Source: Desulfobacteraceae bacterium (GTDB taxonomy: Bacteria; Desulfobacterota; Desulfobacteria; Desulfobacterales; SURF-7). Taken from it: a stretch of 15,157 nt of DNA. The translations under genes were made by a program, and so were the position numbers. Shown piece after piece: positions 5,872 through 12,985 of this stretch; the first letter of the stretch is position 1; every line of letters begins with the position of its first letter. The stretch lies in the NCBI GenBank assembly GCA_030618925.1, contig JAUXCK010000016.1:1-15157 (forward strand), read 5' to 3'. The notes under the pieces were generated by a model, which saw only the letters and a program-made list of their open reading frames with translations, did no database searches and had not been told where the DNA came from.

Positions 5872-7746
5872 ATGCCTTTTGGGTATAATGGAAAGATTCT
5901 GCATGTGGATTTGAGCCGGAGCCAGTGGGAGGTCGAGGAACCGGGTGAAGTTTTCTACCGGACCTATGTGGGGGGGTCGTCTCTTGCCTCTTATTATCTG
6001 TTGAAGATGCTTACACCCGGGACTGATCCCCTGTCAGAAGAAAACGTCCTGGTATTTGCCTGCAGCGTGTTGACTGGAGCGCCTCTGTCCGGATTCAGCC
6101 GGTTTACGGTGGCTGCCAAGTCACCCCTCACAAACGGGTTCGGTGAGGCAGAAGCTGGCGGATACTGGGGGCCTGAATTGAAATTTACCGGATTTGATGG
6201 TGTTGTCATCAAGGGCCGTGCCCCGAAACCGGTATATCTCTGGATTCATGACGGGGAGGTGGAGATCCGGGATGCCGGGAACATCTGGGGAAAAGACAAC
6301 TGGGTGGCCCAGGAACAGATCCGCACCGCTCTGGGAGACAAAAAGATCCGGGTGGCCTCCATTGGTCCGGCAGGTGAACAGATGGTTTTGTTTGCCAATG
6401 TACAGAACGAGCTGGAGCATTTTAACGGTCGTTCAGGTATGGGTGCGGTCATGGGGTCAAAGAATCTCAAGGCTTTGGCCGTGCGCGGTACAAGGAAAAT
6501 GACCTTTTCAGACCCGGAAAAGGTAAAGGAGATCAGCAGGTGGCACAACCGGCGGATCAAGACCCATCCACCCAATGTGGGACTGAGCAAGGTGGGAACG
6601 TCCGGGCTTGTCAAGGTTTTAAATGACATCGGCATCCTCCCGACCCGGAATTTTCGGGATGGGGTGTTCGAAGGGGTGGACAAGATCAGCGCCGATGCCT
6701 ATCATAAGACCATTTTTCACGCAAGGGGCACCTGTTACGCTTGCTCGGTGAAGTGCAAGCGCCGGGTCTCTTTAGATGATGAACAATATCCCCTTGATAA
6801 ACGCTTTGGCGGCCCGGAATACGAAACCCTTGCCACCCTTGGATCTCTCTTGAAAATAGACAACCTGCCGGCCATTGCCAGGGGAAATCAGATCTGCAAT
6901 CTCATGGGGTTGGACACCATTTCCACCGGATGCGTGATCGCTTTTGCCATGGAATGCTTTGAAGAAGGAATTCTCACCACCCGGGACACGGGCGGACGGT
7001 CACTCAATTTCGGGGATGCAGATGCCATGCTGTGGCTTGTGGGGGAAATCGCTTGCACAAAGGGGCTGGGCAGGATACTTTCCAAAGGGGTCAAACAGGC
7101 AGCAGAACATATCGGAAAGGGGTCGGAAAATTTCGCGTTTCACATCAAGGGCAGTGAGCTGCCTGCTCATGACGGCCGCGGAAAAACAGGTATGGGCCTG
7201 GGGTACGCCCTTTCCGCCACCGGCGGGGATCACATTGAAACGCCCCATGATACCGCATTTTCCAAGAGTATTGTCAACCTGCGGCCCCTGGGCATTTTGG
7301 AACCGGTGAATCCCCTTCTGATCGACTATGACAAGATCAGGTATTTTGCTCTGGGGCAGAAGGCCTGGGGAATAAACAATTGTTACGGCATCTGCAACTT
7401 CTGTTCGGTTCCGATTCACGCCATGACCTTCTCACGGCTGGTGGAGGCGGTTGAGGCCATTACAGGGTGGGACACCAGTCTGTTTGAAATCATGAAGGTC
7501 TCTGAACGATCGAACGTCATGGCCAGGGTGTTTAATCATCGGGAAGGATTTGGTGCAAAACAAGACCGGGTCATCCGCCGCTGGCATGAAAAAATGCCGG
7601 GTGGGCCCTTAAAGGGGCAACGTATAGACCCTGAAGAGTTTCAAACGGCAATAGACCTGTATTATGAGCTGTCAGGCTGGGACAAGGACGGCAAACCCAC
7701 AAATGGCAAACTGGTGGATCTGAACCTGGAGTGGCTGATCGAATAG
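5872..7746 (+). CDS. Aldehyde:ferredoxin oxidoreductase family protein (tungsten/molybdenum bis-pyranopterin enzyme)
   Basis: This 624-residue protein is a full-length member of the AOR family (about 600-650). Its N-terminal pterin-binding domain is clear: GYNGKILHVDLS (4-15), AGGYWGPELKFTGFDG (95-110) and FNGRSGMGAVMGSKNLKA (184-201). The [4Fe-4S] ligands are C288, C291 and C295 in CYACSVKC, plus C508 in NNCYGICNFC, corresponding to the four cysteines of Pyrococcus AOR with the same N-terminal numbering. These enzymes oxidise aldehydes to acids in the cytoplasm using ferredoxin, or run the reverse direction. No electron-transfer subunit is adjacent, so ferredoxin or an unlinked partner is implied. 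In this context it may oxidise an aldehyde made by the neighbouring alcohol dehydrogenases, possibly sulfolactaldehyde. Benzoyl-CoA-reductase-type BamB is a paralogous possibility, but no other bam gene is seen. The start at ATG 5872 follows GGAAAGGG. Confidence 0.93.
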   Translation: MPFGYNGKILHVDLSRSQWEVEEPGEVFYRTYVGGSSLASYYLLKMLTPGTDPLSEENVLVFACSVLTGAPLSGFSRFTVAAKSPLTNGFGEAEAGGYWGPELKFTGFDGVVIKGRAPKPVYLWIHDGEVEIRDAGNIWGKDNWVAQEQIRTALGDKKIRVASIGPAGEQMVLFANVQNELEHFNGRSGMGAVMGSKNLKALAVRGTRKMTFSDPEKVKEISRWHNRRIKTHPPNVGLSKVGTSGLVKVLNDIGILPTRNFRDGVFEGVDKISADAYHKTIFHARGTCYACSVKCKRRVSLDDEQYPLDKRFGGPEYETLATLGSLLKIDNLPAIARGNQICNLMGLDTISTGCVIAFAMECFEEGILTTRDTGGRSLNFGDADAMLWLVGEIACTKGLGRILSKGVKQAAEHIGKGSENFAFHIKGSELPAHDGRGKTGMGLGYALSATGGDHIETPHDTAFSKSIVNLRPLGILEPVNPLLIDYDKIRYFALGQKAWGINNCYGICNFCSVPIHAMTFSRLVEAVEAITGWDTSLFEIMKVSERSNVMARVFNHREGFGAKQDRVIRRWHEKMPGGPLKGQRIDPEEFQTAIDLYYELSGWDKDGKPTNGKLVDLNLEWLIE

Positions 7747-7760
7747 GACAGGGATAAAAG

Positions 7761-8588
7761 ATGTACACGGACCTTGAGGGGAAGACAGCGCTGGTGACCG
7801 GTTCCGGAAGGCGGACCGGCATCGGGTTTGCCATTGCCGAGAAGCTGGCGGAGAGCGGCGCCAATATTGTGATCTCAGACCTTGCCGGGGAAGAAGGCGA
7901 TACCACACCCGGTGCCATATCTGAAATGGAGGCGATGGCACAGGACCTGGCAGACAGGTTTGGTACAGATGCCCTTGCCGTGGACCTGGATGTGACCGAT
8001 CCCGGGTCCATCAGCCGGGCGATGGAGACAGCCGGATCCAGGTTCGGGCAGATCAATATTCTTGTAAACAATGCAGGTGCTGCCCTGGGCGTGCCCAATG
8101 AGGTGAAAAATTATGATGAATCCCTCTGGATGAAAACCATTGACATCAACCTTCACGGGGTGTTTAGAATGTCAAGGGCCGTGTTTCCTTTCATGGCAGG
8201 CCAAAAGGGAAGCATCATCAACCTGTCCTCCCGGGCCGGCAAGGTGCCGCCCCTCTGGAACGGGGCCTATGCCGTGTCCAAGGCGGGGGTCATCATGCTC
8301 ACAAAGGTGATGGCACTGGAACTGGCCGGGGAAGAGATCCGGGCCAATGCCATCTGCCCGGGCCTGATCATGACCGACATGCAGGAAATGCGGATCAATC
8401 TTGAGGCGGAAGTATTTGGGTCAACCTTTGACGCACAGGAAAAGGAGCTGGCCACCCGGGTGCCCATGGGATATCTGGGTGGGCCCGAAGACGTGGCATC
8501 TCTTGCCGCCTTTCTGGCATCTGACGCATCTTCTTATATTACCGGCCAGGCGATCAATGTGTGCGGTGGTCAGACAATGGAACTATAG
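7761..8588 (+). CDS. Classical short-chain dehydrogenase/reductase (SDR)
   Basis: This 275-residue protein has every classical SDR landmark: TGSGRRTGIG (13-22), D40 after the second strand (NAD preferred), NNAG (103-106), and the catalytic tetrad N130, S157, Y170 and K174 with the Ser-x12-Tyr spacing intact. The PG motif in ICPGLIMTDM and the C-terminal GQAINVCGGQTMEL resemble polyol and gluconate-type 2-dehydrogenases. An acidic loop at about 42-52 after the second strand is longer than average. The substrate is unknown. By context it may oxidise a secondary alcohol of the imported compound, such as dihydroxypropanesulfonate or a sugar acid. It starts 14 bases after the aldehyde oxidoreductase gene with AGGGATAAAAG upstream, so the two genes are probably cotranscribed. 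Confidence 0.9.
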   Translation: MYTDLEGKTALVTGSGRRTGIGFAIAEKLAESGANIVISDLAGEEGDTTPGAISEMEAMAQDLADRFGTDALAVDLDVTDPGSISRAMETAGSRFGQINILVNNAGAALGVPNEVKNYDESLWMKTIDINLHGVFRMSRAVFPFMAGQKGSIINLSSRAGKVPPLWNGAYAVSKAGVIMLTKVMALELAGEEIRANAICPGLIMTDMQEMRINLEAEVFGSTFDAQEKELATRVPMGYLGGPEDVASLAAFLASDASSYITGQAINVCGGQTMEL

Positions 8589-8660
8589 CCGGGCAGTCAT
8601 TCATTCTGAACCATTGTTCTACTCCGGCTTGTCCGTTTTTATATGTGTGGAGACGTATGT

Positions 8661-8681
8661 GAACCGGCCTTTTTTCGGTTT
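8661..8681 (+). terminator. Weak hairpin in the gap before the symporter gene
   Basis: GAACCG (8661-8666) can pair with CGGTTT (8676-8681, the outermost pair being G-T) around a T-rich nine-base loop, followed by TCTGTCC. It lies in the 135-base gap between the SDR and symporter genes, the largest true gap inside the array. It could be a leaky terminator or attenuator, but the stem is short. Otherwise I see nothing in 8589-8723 except the GGAGGAGGGG ribosome binding site of the next gene. Confidence 0.25.
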
Positions 8682-8723
8682 TCTGTCCACTGTTGTTTAA
8701 CAGTTTCTGGAGGAGGGGTTATT

Positions 8724-10097
8724 ATGGATATTCCGTTTGAGTTCGATTCATTTCTGGCATTCGGCAGTCTGGCAATCATGCTTCTGATCGGAATTTTTTT
8801 CAGGGCCAAGGTAAAATTCCTTCAGAACTATCTTATTCCAAGCTGCCTGATCGGCGGCGTGCTGGGCCTGGTGCTTGAAAATGTGGGCATCATCAAGTTT
8901 ACGGGCACGGAGTTTGAGTTTTTCGCATATCATTTTTTTAATATTTCATTCATTTCCGTCGGTTTGTCCCGAAGTGACGAACCCAAGGAAAAGGCGGCCA
9001 AAGGAAAAGATTATTTCAGGGGCGCGTTGTGGATGGCCTCTGTCCAGTGCGCGTCGTTTGCAATGCAGGCAGTTCTGAGCGGGGGACTCGTCATCCTGCT
9101 CGGCCTTGTCGGCATGGAGCTGTTTCCCACCTTTGGATTTCTGGTACCCTTGGGATTCGAGGAGGGGCCGGGCCAGGCATTGTCCTTCGGCAAGGTGTGG
9201 GAGAGTATGGGGTTTGAACACGGAGCCACCATAGGGCTGACATTTGCTGCTGTTGGATTTTTATTCTCATTCTTTGTAGGCGTGCCCCTTGCCAACTGGG
9301 GCATCCGGAAAGGGTACTCGTCACTCGGGTCTGTTACGCTTCCCCAGGAGTTTATAAAGGGTATCTTCTCAGCCGACCAAAAGAAGGAGCCGGCCGGTGA
9401 GCTGACCACCCATTCGTCAAATATCGATACTCTTGCGTTTCATGCCGCGCTCATCGGGCTGGTGTATGTGCTGACCTACTTTTTTACCCTGTACCTGGGC
9501 AAACTCATCGGCACGTTTGCCCCGGATGTGGCAAAGATGCTGTGGGGGTTCTTCTTTTTCTTTGGGCTGACCATTGCCTTTTTGGTCCGGATGGCCATGA
9601 GAAAACTGGGTGTCGAATACATGATCAACCCGGGCCTTCAGCGGCGGATTACAGGGTGGTCTGTGGATTTTTTAATCGTCGCCACCATCATGGGCATCAA
9701 ACTACTGGTGGTGTGGAAATTCATTGTTCCCATTGCTCTCATGTCTCTGGTAAACGGTATTCTGACGACAGCCTTCGTCATCTATTTCGGGAGAAGGCTC
9801 TGGGGCTATAATATCGAAAGGATGGTCGGTATTTACGGGGCTGTGACCGGCACGGTGTCCTCCGGCCTTCTGCTTCTCAGGATTGCTGATCCGGAGTTCA
9901 AGACCCCGGCCGCCATCGAGATCGGGGTGATGAGCCTGTTTATGGTGCCGGTTGTTTTGGGCAGCGGGATCCTGGTGAACGCGCCCCTGTGGTGGGGCTG
10001 GAGCGTGGGCATGACGATTCTGGTGTTTGCAGGGATTTTTGTGGCCACACTCGTATTCATGAAGGTGGCCAAGCTGTGGCTTACACCTAAATTTTAG
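8724..10097 (+). CDS. ESS-family (GltS-type) sodium:anion symporter
   Basis: This 457-residue protein is almost entirely hydrophobic, with about ten or more membrane segments in two halves separated by a hydrophilic stretch at about 196-235. The N-terminal half has NYLIPSCLIGGVLGLVL (35-51) and the loop FEEGPGQALSFGK (145-157), in the position of the Gly-rich GGHGTA-like re-entrant loop of GltS. The C-terminal half has the matching YGAVTGTVSSGLLLLR (371-386). Members import glutamate or related dicarboxylates with sodium across the inner membrane. The divergent loops suggest another substrate, and here the likely cargo is the anionic carbon source of the cluster (sulfonate or sugar acid). An open frame extends upstream to 8643, but its 27 extra residues are not family-like. 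ATG 8724 follows GGAGGAGGGG and begins with a normal first helix. Confidence 0.85.
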   Translation: MDIPFEFDSFLAFGSLAIMLLIGIFFRAKVKFLQNYLIPSCLIGGVLGLVLENVGIIKFTGTEFEFFAYHFFNISFISVGLSRSDEPKEKAAKGKDYFRGALWMASVQCASFAMQAVLSGGLVILLGLVGMELFPTFGFLVPLGFEEGPGQALSFGKVWESMGFEHGATIGLTFAAVGFLFSFFVGVPLANWGIRKGYSSLGSVTLPQEFIKGIFSADQKKEPAGELTTHSSNIDTLAFHAALIGLVYVLTYFFTLYLGKLIGTFAPDVAKMLWGFFFFFGLTIAFLVRMAMRKLGVEYMINPGLQRRITGWSVDFLIVATIMGIKLLVVWKFIVPIALMSLVNGILTTAFVIYFGRRLWGYNIERMVGIYGAVTGTVSSGLLLLRIADPEFKTPAAIEIGVMSLFMVPVVLGSGILVNAPLWWGWSVGMTILVFAGIFVATLVFMKVAKLWLTPKF

Positions 10098-10123
10098 CCC
10101 GATTTTAACTGGGGGAATTTCAA

Positions 10124-11146
10124 ATGAAAGCTGCGGTCTTCTATGCAGACAAGGGGCTTGTGACCGAGGATGTGCCCATGCCTGAACCAGGGCCTGACCA
10201 GGTGCTGGTGCAGGTGGCCAACACAGGCTTTTGCGGATCAGATCACTCGATTATTGAAAGCAGGGATGTCCCGGATGGGACCATTCTCGGCCATGAGGTG
10301 AGCGGGACCGTGGTTGAGACAGGCAAAGATGTGGAAGGGGTCCAGGAAGGCCTTCGGGTTATTGTCCGTCCCACATTCTGCGGAAAATGCAGGGACTGCC
10401 TCATGGGCAAACCCTATTTTTGCCAGGTCAACCGGCGCCTCATCGGCATGCAGGATCTTCCGGGCGCCTTTGCAGAATACATAATCGTTTTTCCCCAGAT
10501 GCTGATCCCGGTGCCTGGGGGTGTGGATTCCCGGAATGCTGCCCTGGTGGAGGCCTTTGCTGCATCCCTGCACGGGATTAAATGTGCCGGGAAAAAAGAG
10601 GGCGCCATACTTGTCATGGGTGCCGGGCCCATCGGCCTGGCCCTCGTCAGGCTCTTAAAACTTGAAGGATTTGGCCCCATCACCGTGTCAGAACCGGTTG
10701 AGCAGAAGCGGGAGCTTGCCCTTTTGTTTGGTGCAGACACCGTGGTGGATCCCTTTACGGAGAACCTGGGACTGCATGTGTTTAAAGGCACCGACGGTAT
10801 TGGTTTTGAAACCGTGTTCGAGTGCTCCGGCGTAGTGGATAATGTGCAGGCAGGCATTGATTTCTCAGCACGGGGCGGGACCGTCTGTATTGTGAGCGTG
10901 ATGTTTAAACCCATCACCATCACACCCATTGCCATGACCTTTAAGGAAACCCTTTTAACCGCATCTTATTCCAACACCCATGAGGAGAACATCCAGGTGC
11001 TGGACTGGATGGCTGAAGGGAAGCTGAATGCCCGGCCGCTCATTACAGATCTTATTTCTTTGGATGAACTGCCCCGGATCTACGCAGACCGCATCCATAC
11101 GGGAAAAGCAGTCAAGGTGATGCTTAAGATCGGGGAAGAGTTTTAA
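10124..11146 (+). CDS. Zinc-dependent medium-chain alcohol dehydrogenase (MDR/threonine-sorbitol dehydrogenase type)
   Basis: This 340-residue protein is a typical zinc MDR enzyme. The catalytic zinc site comprises C37 (GFCGSD), H57-E58 (GHE) and probably E143. The structural zinc ligands C86, C89, C92 and C100 are all present with the usual C-x2-C-x2-C-x7-C spacing. The Rossmann motif GAGPIG is at 166-171, with an acidic residue (E190) after the second strand, consistent with NAD. Relatives act on polyols, butanediol, threonine or idonate at secondary hydroxyls. Here it may work with the SDR gene on the same substrate, or supply the aldehyde for the AOR. It lies 26 bases after the symporter gene, with GGGGGAATTTCAA before ATG 10124. 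Confidence 0.92.
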   Translation: MKAAVFYADKGLVTEDVPMPEPGPDQVLVQVANTGFCGSDHSIIESRDVPDGTILGHEVSGTVVETGKDVEGVQEGLRVIVRPTFCGKCRDCLMGKPYFCQVNRRLIGMQDLPGAFAEYIIVFPQMLIPVPGGVDSRNAALVEAFAASLHGIKCAGKKEGAILVMGAGPIGLALVRLLKLEGFGPITVSEPVEQKRELALLFGADTVVDPFTENLGLHVFKGTDGIGFETVFECSGVVDNVQAGIDFSARGGTVCIVSVMFKPITITPIAMTFKETLLTASYSNTHEENIQVLDWMAEGKLNARPLITDLISLDELPRIYADRIHTGKAVKVMLKIGEEF

Positions 11147-11147
11147 A

Positions 11148-11174
11148 ATTGGTTTGATTGGTTAGATTGGTTGA
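11148..11174 (+). repeat. Three 9-bp tandem repeats (ATTGGTTnn)
   Basis: ATTGGTTTG, ATTGGTTAG and ATTGGTTGA follow one another without a gap just after the stop of the alcohol dehydrogenase gene and about 50 bases before the ThDP enzyme start. The core ATTGGTT is identical in all three and only the last two bases vary. The repeats lie in a 75-base leader that also contains a small AGTGT/ACACT hairpin (11180-11196). They may be slippage-prone or a binding-site array. Confidence 0.7.
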
Positions 11175-11221
11175 ATTTAAGTGTAGCATCAACACTAAAG
11201 GGGACATTCAGGAGGAACCTG

Positions 11222-12931
11222 ATGGGCATGATTCACGGTGGACAAATGACGGTGGAAGCCCTGCTGAAAAAGGGCGTGGACAAAATATTCAGCGTATCCG
11301 GCGGGCACATATTCCCGGTGTATGACCATGCGGAAAATTCCCCCATAGAGATGTTTGTGACCCGTCATGAGCAGGCTGCGGTTTTCATGGCGGAAGCCTG
11401 GGCCCGCATGACACGGAAGCCCGGTACGGCTCTGGTCACCGCAGGACCCGGGTTTGGAAACGCCCTGACCGCAATCGCAAACGTAAAACTTGCCAATATA
11501 CCCCTGGTGCTCATATCGGGGGTGGTGGGGCTCAATTCAAATGAAAAGCTGGACCTCCAGGACATGCGGCAGCTTCCGGTCATCGAACCCCTGGTCAAAA
11601 AGGCCCTGTGCTGTTACAAGACCGAACGGATACCGGAATATATTGACATGGCGTATCGCATCGCCGGCAGCGGCTGCCCCGGCCCGGTTTACCTGGAGAT
11701 TCCCATTGACGTGTGGAACGGCAGCGTGGAAGAGGAGGCCATCAAAAAAATTCACACCCGGGTGGAAGCCCGTACGGTGGATCTGGAAAAGGTCGGACAA
11801 CTCATGGATCTGGTGGAAAAGGCGGAGAAACCCGTGTTCATCGCCGGAAGCGGTGCCTACTATTCGGGTGCTGAAAAGGAATTTACGGAATTTATCGAGA
11901 AAATCGGCGGGCCCGGGTTTACGAGTTCACAGGGCCGGGGCGTGATCTCGGACACCCATCCCCTGTGTTTTGAATCATCTACACTGATCAGGCCTGGTGC
12001 AGCCTTTGACGCGCTGGCGGTCACCGATCTCGTGGTGCTTTTGGGAAATCGCATCAGCCTCTATTATGCATTCGGCGATATATTCAATCCAGACGCCACA
12101 ATTGTCCAGGTGGATATCAACCAGGAGGAGATTGGCAGGAACCAGTCCATTGATTTGGGCATTGTCAGCGACATCAAGGCATTTTTATCAGAAGCAAACC
12201 GCATGATTGACGAAAGGGGCAGATCGGACGCCCTGAAGCAGAAATTTCAGCCCTGGATCGATTTTCTCAGGGAAAAGGATAAGGAACAGAAGGAGATGGC
12301 CGGGTTGACCTGGGAGAGCTCGGAAGCGCCCGCCCATCACATGCGGATCTGCGCAGAGGTCAACAACTTCCTGGACAGGGAAGATGATATTGTGGTGGGC
12401 GACGGCGGGGACACCCAGGTGTGGATGTCCATGACGCGAACCATCCGGCAGTCCGGCCATTATCTGGATTCAGGCCTTTTCGGCTGTCTCGGTGTGGGGC
12501 TTCCCTATGCCCAGGCCGCAAAGCTCATGTACCCGGACAAGCGGGTGTGCCTGGTGACCGGTGACGGATCCATTGGATTTAATTTCATGGAATTTGAAAC
12601 CTGCATCCGGAAAAAACTTCCCGTGGTGGTGGTGATCTGCAATGACAAGCAGTGGGGAATGATCCGGCACGCCATGGAGGTCAAGCTCGGCCGCTTTATC
12701 AGCGAGGGATCGGATATCGGCATGGTGGATTATCACAAGATGGTGGAGGTAATAGGCGGAAAGGGATACCTGGTAGAAGATCCGGATGACATCCGGCCGG
12801 CCCTGGAAGACGCATTTGCGTCAGGTGCTACCTGCTGCATCAATGTCATGACCGACCCCAGGCCCATCAGCCCGGGCAGCATCGCCCTTGCCCAGATGGG
12901 GGGTGTGGATGTGTCAAAGTTTATGGAGTAG
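11222..12931 (+). CDS. ThDP-dependent enzyme of the acetolactate synthase / 2-hydroxyacyl-CoA lyase superfamily
   Basis: This 569-residue protein has the three-domain order of the ALS/pyruvate-oxidase/oxalyl-CoA-decarboxylase family. The N-terminal PYR domain carries the catalytic Glu (E50 in RHEQAA) and TAGPGFGNALTAIANV (73-88), the middle domain lies at about 190-330, and the C-terminal PP domain carries the ThDP/Mg motif GDGS (447-450) to N474. The reaction could be carboligation, decarboxylation or C-C cleavage of a 2-keto or 2-hydroxy compound. It is not the two-subunit sulfopyruvate decarboxylase type, which lacks the middle domain, and it does not resemble sulfoacetaldehyde acetyltransferase as I remember that sequence. 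No regulatory small subunit is adjacent, which argues against a biosynthetic acetolactate synthase. The frame extends back to a TTG at 11171 inside the 9-bp repeat, but ATG 11222 has AGGAGGAAC just upstream. Confidence 0.88.
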   Translation: MGMIHGGQMTVEALLKKGVDKIFSVSGGHIFPVYDHAENSPIEMFVTRHEQAAVFMAEAWARMTRKPGTALVTAGPGFGNALTAIANVKLANIPLVLISGVVGLNSNEKLDLQDMRQLPVIEPLVKKALCCYKTERIPEYIDMAYRIAGSGCPGPVYLEIPIDVWNGSVEEEAIKKIHTRVEARTVDLEKVGQLMDLVEKAEKPVFIAGSGAYYSGAEKEFTEFIEKIGGPGFTSSQGRGVISDTHPLCFESSTLIRPGAAFDALAVTDLVVLLGNRISLYYAFGDIFNPDATIVQVDINQEEIGRNQSIDLGIVSDIKAFLSEANRMIDERGRSDALKQKFQPWIDFLREKDKEQKEMAGLTWESSEAPAHHMRICAEVNNFLDREDDIVVGDGGDTQVWMSMTRTIRQSGHYLDSGLFGCLGVGLPYAQAAKLMYPDKRVCLVTGDGSIGFNFMEFETCIRKKLPVVVVICNDKQWGMIRHAMEVKLGRFISEGSDIGMVDYHKMVEVIGGKGYLVEDPDDIRPALEDAFASGATCCINVMTDPRPISPGSIALAQMGGVDVSKFME

Positions 12932-12940
12932 GCCATGACT

Positions 12941-12970
12941 TCCCTTTTAAGGGGGGTGGGGGGGTAACCC
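12941..12970. repeat. C/G-tract palindromic repeat, left copy
   Basis: Between the ThDP enzyme and the hydrolase, CCCTTTTAAGGGG forms a short inverted repeat followed by a long G-rich tract interrupted by a single T, and then TAACCC. A similar C-run/TT/G-run palindrome lies on the other side of the hydrolase gene at 13910-13926. Such elements are scattered in many deltaproteobacterial genomes; the family name is not known to me. Confidence 0.5.
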
Positions 12971-12985
12971 ATAAAGGAAAAAACC

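Noticed and set aside
5872..7746. BamB-type benzoyl-CoA reductase subunit
   Set aside because: No BamC-I partners or aromatic genes are nearby, and the length and cysteine positions fit ordinary AOR equally well.
7571..8098. 175-codon minus-strand open frame across the AOR/SDR junction
   Set aside because: It is antisense to two well-supported genes, spans their boundary, and has low-complexity Pro/Ser/Arg composition.
8643..8723. Longer N-terminus for the symporter
   Set aside because: The added stretch is Cys/Phe-rich, unlike the family, and overlaps a possible hairpin; ATG 8724 with GGAGGAGGGG is far better.
11222..12931. Sulfoacetaldehyde acetyltransferase (Xsc) or sulfopyruvate decarboxylase
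   Set aside because: The N-terminal region does not match Xsc as remembered, there is no phosphate acetyltransferase neighbour, and the three-domain structure differs from ComDE.
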